From positions 3,162,001 to 3,226,000 of the forward strand of contig CAWUEX030000002.1 of the NCBI GenBank assembly GCA_963921305.4: a stretch of DNA of 64,000 bases. The letters are read 5' to 3'. The notes under the pieces are model-generated. The model had not been told where the DNA came from. It ran no database searches and was given only the letters and a program-made list of their open reading frames with translations. Shown piece by piece: positions 16,056 through 24,278 of this stretch; position 1 is the stretch's first letter; every line of letters starts with the position of its first letter. Origin of the DNA: CAWUEX02 sp963921305 (GTDB lineage: Bacteria > Pseudomonadota > Alphaproteobacteria > Rhodospirillales > Rhodospirillaceae). A program made the translations under genes and the position numbers.

Positions 16056-16595
16056 TTATTCGGGGGTGCAGGCGCCTTCGACCAAACCCAGAACTTCCAC
16101 CTGAATTTCGCTGTCGGTAATTGCGGCAGCCGCGAGCTGCATTTCAGAACACCAGTACTCTTTGTTGGATTGGCATTCGCTGGAGGTGCGCTGAGCAAAC
16201 TCAGTGTTCGTCTCGGCAGGCTCCCAAGGTGTGTACTCTGTTTCGTTGTCTTCAGCGATACGAGCGAGCTGCTCTTCATACTCGATCCGGTCGCGGCGGC
16301 GCTTGCGAGTCGATTCAATTGCGGCACTCTTAGAACATAAGGCCGCACCCATGGCCCCAACACGCCATGCATCAACGCCAAAATCCGCCAGGTTTTCGAT
16401 ACCGTCGCAGACCTTTGCCGATGCCGGACCACAGTGGTCGAGTTTCTTCTTGGGCTCAGCCGGCGCGGCCACTTCTTCTGCAGCCTCTTCTTCGAGTTCG
16501 GGCGGCGGCGGGGCCAATTCGTCGGCCTCCTGGGCCCAAGCGCCCTGAGCGCCGAAAAGGTATAAGGTGATGGCTAAAGCGGTCCCTATTTTCAT
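16056..16595 (-). CDS. Secreted cysteine-containing protein of unknown function
   Basis: 179 residues from the ATG at 16595, chosen because MKIGTALAITLYLFGAQGAWAQ is a clear signal peptide with an AQA-like cleavage site; the longer frame to 16637 would bury it. The mature part begins with a Pro/Glu/Ala-rich segment and then carries seven cysteines (HCGP, KVCDG, ALCSK, SECQS, YWCSE, GACTPE region), so disulfides are likely. A basic/acidic helical part lies in the middle. No family is recognised. Confidence 0.8.
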   Translation of the reverse strand: MKIGTALAITLYLFGAQGAWAQEADELAPPPPELEEEAAEEVAAPAEPKKKLDHCGPASAKVCDGIENLADFGVDAWRVGAMGAALCSKSAAIESTRKRRRDRIEYEEQLARIAEDNETEYTPWEPAETNTEFAQRTSSECQSNKEYWCSEMQLAAAAITDSEIQVEVLGLVEGACTPE

Positions 16596-16688
16596 TGGTA
16601 CTCTGCCTGATTCTGATTTGGTGAGTCGCCGACACATTATTCGGATCGGCTGCTGATGAAAAGGCCCTCAGCGGCCCATTTCTGCCGA

Positions 16689-17321
16689 TCACGACCCCAT
16701 TTTCTCGGAAAATAGTCTCACTGCGGCCACTGGTCCTTCCGGATGGCCCCACACTGCGCTTGAGACCGCCAGAAAATCTGCTCCGGCAGTGATGAGCGGG
16801 TCGCAGTTATCCGGCGTGATCCCTCCAATGGCCACGCAAGGCACGCTGGTGGTCTCGGTCCAGATCTCGAGCAGGTCGATGGATGCGGTGTCCGTATCGG
16901 CTTTGGTTGTTGTGGGAAAGAAGGCGCCGAACGCGACGTAGTCCGCACCGGCTTCGGCAGCCGTCATCGCCGCATGCCGAGAAGCCTGGCAGGACACACC
17001 AACCGACGCATCCGCACCGACCAACTTGCGGGCTTCTCCGTATGGCATATCATCAGGACCGATGTGCACGCCATCGCAGTCCAGCTCAGCAGCCAAGTCG
17101 GGCCGGTCATTGAGTATGAGGGCGACGTCTGCGGCGTCACAGACCGGCAGAATTGCGTCGACGGCGCGCCGGACCTCTGAATCGTCCGCCGGCTTCAATC
17201 TGACCTGCAGGCAAGCCACGTCGCCCGCATCGAACACGGCAGGCAGACCTGCAGCGAAGGCAGCGAGGTCGTCAATGGCCGGAGGCGTGATCAGATAAAG
17301 CCGGCAGTTTGCCGCGCTCAC
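16689..17321 (-). CDS. thiE: Thiamine-phosphate synthase
   Basis: 210 residues, a TIM barrel that joins HMP-PP and thiazole phosphate. Seen: LYLITPP at the start, CLQVRLK, LILNDRPDLA, GVHIGPDDMPYGEAR, VGVSCQASRHAAMTAAEAGADYVAFGAFFPTTTK and AIGGITPDNCDPLITAGADFLAVSSAVW, the standard ThiE pattern including the phosphate-binding GGI loop. Its ATG overlaps the aldolase stop by four bases, so the two are translationally coupled. ThiD, which makes HMP-PP, is encoded at 36.1 kb. Confidence 0.93.
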   Translation of the reverse strand: MSAANCRLYLITPPAIDDLAAFAAGLPAVFDAGDVACLQVRLKPADDSEVRRAVDAILPVCDAADVALILNDRPDLAAELDCDGVHIGPDDMPYGEARKLVGADASVGVSCQASRHAAMTAAEAGADYVAFGAFFPTTTKADTDTASIDLLEIWTETTSVPCVAIGGITPDNCDPLITAGADFLAVSSAVWGHPEGPVAAVRLFSEKMGS

Positions 17322-18247
17322 TCTTTGCCTTTGTAGATGTTGATCAGCTTATCCAGCATTTCCATGGCGTCGTCTTTCGGACGCTGGAAGGTGTTACGGC
17401 CGATGATCGAGCCGTTGCCGCCGCCGTCACGGATGGCGCGGGCTTCTTCGTAGAGGCCGTCGAGACCTTTCTTGCCGCCGCCGGAGAACACGACAATGCG
17501 GCGGCCCTCGAAACAACTCTGGACGACATGCTGGACCCGCTCGGTCAGGGTCGCACGAGCAATATTGTGTTCCTCGTACACCTTTTTCGCGGCCTCGAGG
17601 TCGAGGTGGTCGGTCGGCAGCTTGACCTTGATGATGTGGGCGCCGGCGAGGGCCGCCATGTGCGCGGCATAGGCGACGATGTCAAAACCGGTTTCGCCGT
17701 CTTTGGATACATACATGCCTCGTGGGTAGGACCACACAACCACGGCAAGGCCGACGGCTTTGGCCTCTTCCGCCAGCTCACGCAGGTCTTCCATCATGCC
17801 ATAGGCTTGTTGCGAGCCGGGGTAGATGGTGTAACCGATGGCCGAGCAGCCGAGACGCAGGGCATCCCCGACGCTGGCTGTGATCGCCTGTAATGGTGCA
17901 TCTTTCTCGCCGTTAAGAGAATTGGCGCTGTTCATCTTGAGAATGGTGGGGACGGAGCCGGCGAAGGTGGCCGCACCGGCTTCCAGCATGCCAAGCGGCG
18001 CCGCAAACGCAGACAGGCCGGCGTCGACGGCCAGTTGCCAATGATAGTGGGGATCGTAAGCAGGCGGGTTGGGTGCGAAACTGCGTGCGGGACCATGCTC
18101 GAAGCCCTGATCGACCGGTAAAATCACAAGTTTCCCGGTGCCGCCGAGGCGTCCTTGCATGAGTATGCGGGCGAGATTGGCTTTTGTTCCTGGATTGTCA
18201 CTCTCGTAGGCGGACAGGATCTTCTTAACCCGCTGCGTCAGTTTCAT
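17318..18247 (-). CDS. Class I fructose-bisphosphate aldolase (DhnA/FbaB type)
   Basis: 309 residues. The archaeal/bacterial type Ia aldolase family is marked by KLVILPVDQGFEHGPARSFAPNPPAYDPHYHWQLAVDAG near the N-terminus and VVWSYPRG and IIKVKLPT further on, the latter carrying the Schiff-base lysine. It cleaves or forms fructose-1,6-bisphosphate without metal. It is the first gene before thiE, with a four-base overlap. The 226-base divergent gap upstream (18248-18473) holds promoters but no gene. Confidence 0.92.
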   Translation of the reverse strand: MKLTQRVKKILSAYESDNPGTKANLARILMQGRLGGTGKLVILPVDQGFEHGPARSFAPNPPAYDPHYHWQLAVDAGLSAFAAPLGMLEAGAATFAGSVPTILKMNSANSLNGEKDAPLQAITASVGDALRLGCSAIGYTIYPGSQQAYGMMEDLRELAEEAKAVGLAVVVWSYPRGMYVSKDGETGFDIVAYAAHMAALAGAHIIKVKLPTDHLDLEAAKKVYEEHNIARATLTERVQHVVQSCFEGRRIVVFSGGGKKGLDGLYEEARAIRDGGGNGSIIGRNTFQRPKDDAMEMLDKLINIYKGKE

Positions 18248-18411
18248 GTCGTCTTCGTCCCTTCACTGAACCGGCTGTCAATTCGATGCACGGCGATCCG
18301 CCGCGCGCGGGCCAGATATATCGGGCCATGTGGAGGCTGAACAGTCTTAAAGGCGCGGGAAGCGGAATGTTTTCATATGACGCTGGGCAAAGCCGTTGGT
18401 CACGATGATTG

Positions 18412-18440
18412 TTGACCCCTTTCAGCCCGCCGCCTATGTT
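18412..18440 (+). promoter_or_regulatory. Predicted promoter of the coiled-coil/zapA operon
   Basis: TTGACC (18412-18417) and TATGTT (18435-18440) with exactly 17 bases between, a close sigma70 match. The expected transcript start is near 18447, 27 bases before the TTG start codon at 18474. Confidence 0.55.
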
Positions 18441-18473
18441 CGAAGTTACGTTTAAGAAACACCGGTTAGCCCC

Positions 18474-18764
18474 TTGAAAGATATCGCAATATACAGACTC
18501 CAGCGGGTGGAAAAAGCGTTGGAGCGCCTGGATACCGCCGTTTCCCGTCTTGAGACGGCAAGCGTTGCTGCGGCGGAAAAGGCGGCGGCCGGTTCGGGGG
18601 CTGAGGATCAAGCCGGGGGGCAACAAATCGAATTGATTGAGGCTGAGCTGGAGGGGCTGCGGAAGGATTATGCCTCTTTGCGCACGGCGGCGACATCGGT
18701 GGCCGAGCGGCTTGATGCGGCGATTGAAAAGTATGACACCGCCAGTCAAAAGGCAGCGGAGTAG
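18474..18764 (+). CDS. Small coiled-coil protein upstream of zapA (DUF4164-like)
   Basis: 96 residues. The start is the TTG at 18474, the only usable start after the in-frame stop at 18453. The whole protein is helical with heptads: RLQRVEKALERLDTAVSRLETA, then IELIEAELEGLRKDYASLRTAATSVAERLDAAIEKYD, split by a short Gly/Ala stretch. In Alphaproteobacteria a gene of this type (DUF4164 family) is regularly found just before zapA. It ends five bases before the zapA ATG, so they share a transcript. A cell-division role is inferred only from context. Confidence 0.72.
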   Translation: MKDIAIYRLQRVEKALERLDTAVSRLETASVAAAEKAAAGSGAEDQAGGQQIELIEAELEGLRKDYASLRTAATSVAERLDAAIEKYDTASQKAAE

Positions 18765-18769
18765 CTGCG

Positions 18770-19102
18770 ATGGCGGAAGTTTCGATTACTCTCAGAGGCC
18801 GGACCTACCAGATCGCCTGCGAGGATGGGCAAGAGGCGCATCTCATGCGGCTCGGGCGCTACCTGGATGAGCGCGCCGAACAGCTGCTGCAATCGACGGG
18901 ATCGGTCTCCGACAACATGCTGCTGGTGATGATGTCACTATTGATCGCAGACGAGTTATCCGACGCCGCAGGCGAACTTGAAAACCTCCGCCGCAGCGGC
19001 CGGGGAGACGCCCGCATTGAGGCGGAAGAAGAGATCGTCAAAGCGATCGACAGTCTGGCGTCGCGCCTGGACAGTATTGCTGAACGTCTGGAAGGTGCCT
19101 AG
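18770..19102 (+). CDS. zapA: ZapA, FtsZ-ring stabilising protein
   Basis: 110 residues. ZapA binds FtsZ and bundles its filaments at mid-cell. The N-terminal VSITLRGRTYQIACEDGQEAHLMRLGRYLDERAEQL is the globular domain with its typical ITLxGRxYxIxCxxGQE pattern, and the C-terminal half is the dimerising helix. It follows a small coiled-coil gene by five bases and is directly followed by 6S RNA and fthC, the classic zapA-ssrS-fthC order. Confidence 0.94.
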   Translation: MAEVSITLRGRTYQIACEDGQEAHLMRLGRYLDERAEQLLQSTGSVSDNMLLVMMSLLIADELSDAAGELENLRRSGRGDARIEAEEEIVKAIDSLASRLDSIAERLEGA

Positions 19103-19110
19103 TTTGCAAC

Positions 19111-19272
19111 GTTGGAGCTGCTGGGTGCGTTAGGCTGTGGTTACTCCCAGGGGCGATATCTTAAGACCGGGAGCTGCCTCTCGCGGGGCCCTGGCCCTGT
19201 GATCGCGGCGCCCACTTGACCCTGTGGCCCATGGCGAGGTCACGAAGCCGACGGCTTCGGCGGCTCCAACCT
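19111..19272 (+). ncRNA. ssrS: 6S RNA
   Basis: The gap between zapA and fthC is where 6S RNA lies in most Proteobacteria. The ends pair: GTTGGAGC (19111-19118) with GCTCCAAC (19263-19270) gives the closing stem, and the interior can fold into a long imperfect rod with a central open region. 6S RNA mimics an open promoter and sequesters RNA polymerase in stationary phase. Ends are estimated from the stem; a covariance search would fix them. Confidence 0.8.
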
Positions 19273-19287
19273 TCAACAAGAGGCATC

Positions 19288-19914
19288 ATGCTTGATCCCG
19301 AGCGTCCTGCTGGTCAGCAAAGCTCAGACATCAAACAGTCGCCCGAAATCTCGCACGCAAAAGCAGAGATGCGCACCACGCTTCTCAAGCGGCGCAAACA
19401 ATTGCGCAATGAGGAGCCAGGCGCGTCCGAGAGCATACGCGACCACATCATCGCGCATTTCAAGGACCAACAGGGCATGACGGTCGCGGGATATGTCGCC
19501 ATCGGCGACGAGCTGGATCTGTCACCGGCGCTCAAGGCGTTGTGGGAGCGGGACGTTCCCCTCGTTTTGCCGGTTGCCGGCGACGCCGGTGAGACGATGA
19601 CCTTTCAGGCCTGGACATTCGGCGAAAAACTGGTGCGGGGACCCTACAGCACGTATGTGCCCGGCGGCGAAGCCATTACGGTTGACCCCGATGTCATCAT
19701 TGCGCCCGTCGTCGCATTCGATGCTAAGGGATATCGCCTCGGTTTTGGCGGAGGCTTCTACGACCGCACCATCGCCAAGCTGCGCAAAAATGATAAGATA
19801 GTCACCTATGGAGTGGCCTATGACGGGCAGGAAGTTGCGTCCGTGCCACGTGGCCCTTTCGATGTGCGCCTGGATGGCTTATTTACCCCAACCCGGGTCC
19901 TTGAATTTACTTAG
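19288..19914 (+). CDS. fthC: 5-formyltetrahydrofolate cyclo-ligase
   Basis: 208 residues from the ATG at 19288, with AGAGG just upstream. It converts 5-formyl-THF to 5,10-methenyl-THF using ATP. Seen: KAEMRTTLLKRRKQL at the N-terminus, GYVAIGDELDLSPALKAL, and the C-terminal signature PVVAFDAKGYRLGFGGGFYDR with the ATP-binding glycine loop. The longer frame from 19216 would run into 6S RNA and is rejected. It follows 6S RNA as in many Proteobacteria and may be cotranscribed with it. Confidence 0.94.
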   Translation: MLDPERPAGQQSSDIKQSPEISHAKAEMRTTLLKRRKQLRNEEPGASESIRDHIIAHFKDQQGMTVAGYVAIGDELDLSPALKALWERDVPLVLPVAGDAGETMTFQAWTFGEKLVRGPYSTYVPGGEAITVDPDVIIAPVVAFDAKGYRLGFGGGFYDRTIAKLRKNDKIVTYGVAYDGQEVASVPRGPFDVRLDGLFTPTRVLEFT

Positions 19915-19929
19915 GTAAAGCGTTTTCGC

Positions 19930-20757
19930 ATGCGGCTGCTGTACCTCGGCGACATTATGGGAAAGGCGGGGCGCACGGCGGTGATCGACCGGTTGCCCGG
20001 ACTGCGTCAGGAACTAAACCTGGATTTCGTTGTCGCGTGTGGCGAAAACGCCGCCCACGGCTTCGGGATTACGGTGAAAATTTGTGAGGCGTTGTTTGCG
20101 GCCGGGGTCGACGTCATCACCACTGGCAATCACGCGTGGGACCAGCGCGAGATCATCGACTACATCCCGACGCAGCCGAAATTGCTGCGGCCGGCCAATT
20201 ATCCCGAGGACGCGCCCGGAACCGGCTCGGGTCTCTTTGAAGCCGCCGCTGGTCAGCGGGTCGCGGTCTGCCAAGTGATGGGACGTCTTTTCATGCCCCA
20301 GGTCGATGACCCCTTTCGGGCGTTGGAGCAGTTTCTCTCCGGCACTCAACTCGGCAGGGACGCCGATGCGGTCATCGTCGATATTCATGGCGAAGCGACC
20401 AGCGAGAAGACGGCACTTGGCGTGATTTCCGATGGCCGGGCGTCACTCGCGGTTGGCAGTCATTCCCATATTCCGACCGCGGATACACGTATCTTGCCGT
20501 CTGGAACAGCGTATCAGACTGACGCCGGCATGTGCGGTCCCTATGAGTCCGTGATTGGTATGGATGCGGGGATCGCCGTCCGGCGCTTTGTCCAGTCAGT
20601 GCCGGGCGAGCGCCTGGAGCCGGCAACAGGTCCCGCGACACTCTGCGGTGTGGTTGTTGAGACAGATGACGACACCGGCCTCGCCCTGGCCGTCGCGCCG
20701 TTTCGCGAGGGTGGAGAGCTCGCGCCAACCCGTCCGCCTGCGGCCCGCACCGCTTGA
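19930..20757 (+). CDS. YmdB-like metallophosphoesterase (TIGR00282 family)
   Basis: 275 residues. Metal ligands of the calcineurin-like fold are visible: GDIMGKAGR, CGENAAHGFGIT, TTGNHAWDQREI, DIHGEATSEK and VGSHSHIPTADTRIL. The YmdB family hydrolyses 2',3'-cyclic nucleotides or phosphodiesters and, in Bacillus, controls biofilm genes. The final 30 residues are Pro/Ala-rich. It follows fthC by 15 bases, so the two are probably one transcript. Confidence 0.93.
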   Translation: MRLLYLGDIMGKAGRTAVIDRLPGLRQELNLDFVVACGENAAHGFGITVKICEALFAAGVDVITTGNHAWDQREIIDYIPTQPKLLRPANYPEDAPGTGSGLFEAAAGQRVAVCQVMGRLFMPQVDDPFRALEQFLSGTQLGRDADAVIVDIHGEATSEKTALGVISDGRASLAVGSHSHIPTADTRILPSGTAYQTDAGMCGPYESVIGMDAGIAVRRFVQSVPGERLEPATGPATLCGVVVETDDDTGLALAVAPFREGGELAPTRPPAARTA

Positions 20758-20781
20758 CACTTGCTGCCGGGGCTGTAAACC
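20753..20781 (+). promoter_or_regulatory. Weak promoter candidate for yebC-ruvCAB
   Basis: TTGACA (20753-20758) is a perfect -35 box overlapping the previous stop codon, but the -10 at 17 bases, TAAACC, is poor. Further down, 20822-20834 carries the small inverted repeat GTATA-CAC-TATAC, which could be a second -10 region or an operator before yebC. Confidence 0.3.
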
Positions 20782-20871
20782 AAGCCCGAAGGGTCCTGGT
20801 GGGCCCAAATCACAAGATGTAGTATACACTATACAGTGCGCCGCCCTCCCTGGTGGCGGCGAGGGGTTTCA

Positions 20872-21618
20872 ATGGCTGGCCATTCCAAATTCAAAAACAT
20901 CATGTTCCGCAAGGGCGCTCAGGATAAGAAGCGCGCCAAGCTGTTCACGAAACTAGCCAAGGAAATCACGGTTGCCGCCAAGCTCGGCATGCCCGATCCG
21001 GATCATAATCCGCGGCTGCGCTCCGCTATTGCGGCGGCCAGGGCGCAGAGCATGCCCAAGGACAACATCCAGCGGGCCGTTGATAAAGCGACGGGCGGGG
21101 ACAGTGAGAACTATGAAGAAGCGCGCTACGAGGGCTATGGCCCGGGGAACGTGGCGCTGATTGTCGAGGCCTTGACGGATAACCGCAACCGCACGGCTGC
21201 GGAAGTGCGCAGCGCATTTAACAAGAATGGCGGCACCTTGGGAGAGACCAACAGCGTCGCTTTCAATTTCGAGCGCGTGGGGCTGGTCAAGTACCCGGCC
21301 GACGCCGGCAGCGACGACGCGATTATGGAAGCGGCCATCCTGGCCGGTGCGCAGGATGTTGAGTCCAGCGAAGACGGGCATGACATCTATTGTGATGCCG
21401 ACGATCTAAATGACGTGCAGAAGGGTCTCGAAGATGCGCTCGGTGAGCCGGACAGCGCGCGACTGGACTGGCGCGCGCTGAATACCGTCGATGTCGGTGA
21501 GCAGGACGCGCAAACGCTTTTCGATCTTTTGAACACACTCGACGACAGCGATGACGTGCAACACGTCGCTGCCAACTATGAAATTGACGACGCGGTGATG
21601 GCGCAGTTGGACTCATGA
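20872..21618 (+). CDS. YebC/PmpR family translation or transcription factor
   Basis: 248 residues from the ATG at 20872, with GAGGGG upstream. MAGHSKFKNIMFRKGAQDKKRAKLFTKLAKEI and the three-domain layout with GGTLGETNSVAFNFERVG are the YebC (DUF28) signature. Family members act as transcriptional regulators (PmpR) and, by more recent work, help ribosomes through difficult sequences such as polyproline. It directly precedes ruvC, as in many bacteria. Confidence 0.95.
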   Translation: MAGHSKFKNIMFRKGAQDKKRAKLFTKLAKEITVAAKLGMPDPDHNPRLRSAIAAARAQSMPKDNIQRAVDKATGGDSENYEEARYEGYGPGNVALIVEALTDNRNRTAAEVRSAFNKNGGTLGETNSVAFNFERVGLVKYPADAGSDDAIMEAAILAGAQDVESSEDGHDIYCDADDLNDVQKGLEDALGEPDSARLDWRALNTVDVGEQDAQTLFDLLNTLDDSDDVQHVAANYEIDDAVMAQLDS

Positions 21619-21640
21619 CCGCCCTACGTTTGAGGGACCC

Positions 21641-22156
21641 TTGGCCATTCGACTTCTTGGATTAGACCCCGGACTTCGGCACACCGGATGGGGTGTGATT
21701 GACGTCGATGGTAATTCCATGCGCGCGGTCGCGAGTGGCGCTGTTTCTGCGGAACAGGCTCTACCGATGGCTGACCGGTTGCAGCGTATCTTTCAGGGCA
21801 TCGGTGCTGTGATTGCAGATCATCAACCGCACGAGTGCGCTATCGAGGAGACTTTCGTTAATCGCAATCCAGTGTCCACGTTGAAACTGGGCCACGCCCG
21901 CGCTGCCGCCATGCTGGCCGCCGCCGAGGCAGGATTGCCGGTTACCGAGTATTCACCCAACGCGGTTAAGAAGTCTGTCGTTGGCACGGGTCATGCAGAC
22001 AAGGTTCAGGTTAGTGCGATGGTCAACATGTTGCTGCCCACCGCGAAACCGGAAACGGCAGACGCTGCAGACGCGTTGGCGATTGCCATTTGCCATGCGC
22101 ATCACCGCGCGACGGCGACTGTGCTGGCTGCAGCCGCTGCGGGGCAGGGGCAATGA
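21641..22156 (+). CDS. ruvC: RuvC, Holliday-junction resolvase
   Basis: 171 residues from the TTG at 21641, which has GAGGG upstream and gives the correct N-terminus AIRLLGLDPGLRHTGWG; no ATG or GTG fits. Acidic catalytic residues are seen in LDPG, CAIEETFVN, and ETADAADALAIAICHAH near the C-terminus. It cuts Holliday junctions within RuvABC. The stop overlaps the ruvA ATG (ATGA). Confidence 0.95.
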   Translation: MAIRLLGLDPGLRHTGWGVIDVDGNSMRAVASGAVSAEQALPMADRLQRIFQGIGAVIADHQPHECAIEETFVNRNPVSTLKLGHARAAAMLAAAEAGLPVTEYSPNAVKKSVVGTGHADKVQVSAMVNMLLPTAKPETADAADALAIAICHAHHRATATVLAAAAAGQGQ

Positions 22157-22776
22157 TCGCTAAACTCAAAGGCTTGGTCGATAGCGTTGGTCCGGACTGG
22201 GCTGTCATTGATGTCGCCGGTGTCGGCTATCACGTGTTCTGTTCGACCCGCACTTTGGCGGCACTGCCGCATACCGGTGAGGCAGTCTCCTTGTCGGTTG
22301 AGACCCATGTGCGCGAGGACCACATTCATCTATATGGTTTTGCGACCGCGCGCGAGAAAGACGCGTTTCAAATCCTGACCAAGGTGCAAGGCGTCGGCAC
22401 AAAAGTCGGGCTGGCCATCTTGTCGACCTTAAGCCCGGATGAAATGGCCCAGGCCGTCGCTGCGCAGGACAAGGCGCCCTTCGCCCGCGCCAGCGGTGTT
22501 GGACCGAAGCTGGCGGCGCGCTTGGTGACCGAGCTTAAAGATAAAGTCGCGGCCATTGGTGTCGCGCCGGTGCCGGTTGCCAAGTCAACGCGGACGAACG
22601 GCGCGGATGCTGAAACCGATTTGGTGGAAGACGCGGTGTCCGCGCTGGTCAATTTAGGATACGGGCGCGCAGATGCGTTTGCCGCGGTGTCCCGGACGAT
22701 GGTGTTGCCCGAGCCCCCCAAATCGCTCGACGGTTTGATCCGCACCGGATTGAAGGAGTTGGCGGCCAATGGCTGA
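22153..22776 (+). CDS. ruvA: RuvA, Holliday-junction-binding subunit
   Basis: 207 residues from the ATG overlapping the ruvC stop. MIAKLKGLVDSVGPDWAVIDVAGVGYHVFCS is the OB-fold domain; two helix-hairpin-helix motifs (ILTKVQGVGTKVGLAIL and FARASGVGPKLAARLVTEL) bind the junction; the C-terminal VEDAVSALVNLGYGRADAFAAV contacts RuvB. It overlaps ruvB by eight bases. Confidence 0.95.
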   Translation: MIAKLKGLVDSVGPDWAVIDVAGVGYHVFCSTRTLAALPHTGEAVSLSVETHVREDHIHLYGFATAREKDAFQILTKVQGVGTKVGLAILSTLSPDEMAQAVAAQDKAPFARASGVGPKLAARLVTELKDKVAAIGVAPVPVAKSTRTNGADAETDLVEDAVSALVNLGYGRADAFAAVSRTMVLPEPPKSLDGLIRTGLKELAANG

Positions 22777-23806
22777 GGACCGAATCGTCTCCGTCAGTGC
22801 GGCGCCTGATGACGCGGATGCCAAACTGCGCCCGCAGCGCCTTGGTGAGTTCATCGGCCAAACCCAAGTGCGTGAGAATCTCAACGTGTTCATTCAGGCG
22901 GCGTCGGGACGGGATGAGCCACTCGACCACGTACTGTTGCACGGGCCGCCGGGCTTGGGGAAAACCACGCTCGCGCAGATCGTCGCGCGGGAACTGGGGG
23001 TCGGGTTCCGGGCGACATCCGGTCCGATGATTGCCAAGGCGGGTGATCTGGCCGCGATCCTGACCAACCTCGAAGCCCGGGACGTGTTGTTCATTGATGA
23101 AATTCACCGCCTCAATCCCGCCATAGAGGAAGTGTTGTATCCGGCGATGGAGGATTACCAGCTCGATCTAATCATCGGCGAGGGGCCGGCGGCACGCTCG
23201 GTGCGCATAGAGTTGCAACCCTTCACCTTGGTTGGAGCGACCACACGGTCTGGTCTTTTGACCACGCCGCTGCGGGACCGCTTCGGTATTCCGTTGCGTT
23301 TAGAATTTTATGAGCCCGACGATCTGGTGAGCATCGTGCAGCGCGGTGCGCATATTCTGGAGTTCAATCTCACCAATGACGGCGCACTCGAAATCGCGAA
23401 ACGCTCGCGGGGAACGCCGCGTGTTGCCGGGCGGTTACTTCGCCGTGTGCGGGACTTCGCCGCCGTTGAGGATGTCAGCCCGGTCGATGCTGAGGCTGCG
23501 GATGCAGCGTTGCAACGTCTCGACGTGGACGCCCTCGGGCTTGACGCCATGGACCGGCGCTATTTGACCTGCATCGCCGAGTTCTACGGTGGTGGTCCGG
23601 TTGGAATCGACACATTGTCGGCAGCACTGGCCGAAGAGCGCGATACGCTCGAAGACGTTGTTGAGCCGTTTCTGATTCAGCGCGGATTGATCCAGCGCAC
23701 GCCGCGTGGCCGCATGCTGGCGGACAGTGGGTACCGGCACATTGGATTAAAAACGCCGCAACGTGATCCAGGCCAGTTTTCCATGTTGGATGAGGACACG
23801 CCATGA
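22769..23806 (+). CDS. ruvB: RuvB, branch-migration ATPase
   Basis: 345 residues. AAA+ motor that drives branch migration with RuvA. LRPQRLGEFIGQTQVRENL opens the ATPase domain; Walker A is HGPPGLGKTTLA, Walker B is VLFIDEIHRL, sensor 1 lies in LVGATTRSGLL, and the arginine finger region LRDRFGIPLRLEFY and the winged-helix RTPRGRMLADSGYRHIG follow. Stop and next start overlap as ATGA. Confidence 0.97.
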   Translation: MAEDRIVSVSAAPDDADAKLRPQRLGEFIGQTQVRENLNVFIQAASGRDEPLDHVLLHGPPGLGKTTLAQIVARELGVGFRATSGPMIAKAGDLAAILTNLEARDVLFIDEIHRLNPAIEEVLYPAMEDYQLDLIIGEGPAARSVRIELQPFTLVGATTRSGLLTTPLRDRFGIPLRLEFYEPDDLVSIVQRGAHILEFNLTNDGALEIAKRSRGTPRVAGRLLRRVRDFAAVEDVSPVDAEAADAALQRLDVDALGLDAMDRRYLTCIAEFYGGGPVGIDTLSAALAEERDTLEDVVEPFLIQRGLIQRTPRGRMLADSGYRHIGLKTPQRDPGQFSMLDEDTP

Positions 23807-24273
23807 CGGCGCCACTCCCGCGTGCGACCTCAGGAGTCATGGAGGGTGGTACTCATGTGTTGCCGCTGCGTGTGTATTACGAAGAAACGGATGCCGGTCG
23901 GATGGTGTATCACGCGGCGTATCTGAAATTTGCTGAACGCGCGCGGACGGAAATGATGCGCGTCAGCGGTCTCGATCATATGACCATGATGGAGCAGGAC
24001 GGACTTGTGTTTACCGTTCATTCCGCTGACGTACGCTACAAGCAGCAGGCGAAACTTGATGACGAACTTATCGTCGAGACGCGCGTTGCTGGCGTAGGCG
24101 GGGCGTCCATGGAGATGGAGCAGCGGGTCAGCCGTTTGGACGATGGGGCGAGGGGTCCGGTCATTGCCGAGCTTGATCTCAAATTGGCGGTTGTCGATAC
24201 CGCCGGCCGGCCCGTCCGGTTGCCGCGTTCACTTAAAAACGTATTGGAAAGTTTACGGGAAGATAAGGGTTAG
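23803..24273 (+). CDS. ybgC: YbgC-type acyl-CoA thioesterase of the Tol-Pal cluster
   Basis: 156 residues, a hot-dog-fold thioesterase. VYYEETDAGRMVYHAAYLKFAERARTEMM holds the catalytic Asp and the conserved substrate loop, as in the 4-hydroxybenzoyl-CoA thioesterase family. YbgC sits at the head of tol-pal clusters and links with phospholipid synthesis enzymes. The ATG overlaps the ruvB stop, coupling ruv and tol genes in one long operon; tolQ starts five bases after it. Confidence 0.93.
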   Translation: MTAPLPRATSGVMEGGTHVLPLRVYYEETDAGRMVYHAAYLKFAERARTEMMRVSGLDHMTMMEQDGLVFTVHSADVRYKQQAKLDDELIVETRVAGVGGASMEMEQRVSRLDDGARGPVIAELDLKLAVVDTAGRPVRLPRSLKNVLESLREDKG

Positions 24274-24278
24274 TTTTT

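Noticed and set aside
19103..19287. N-terminal extension of fthC from 19216
   Set aside because: The added residues are Arg-rich and fall in the 6S RNA region; the ATG at 19288 has a good ribosome site and fits the family.
20822..20834. GTATA-CAC-TATAC as a strong operator
   Set aside because: The arms are only five bases and AT-rich; kept only as a note under the weak yebC promoter.
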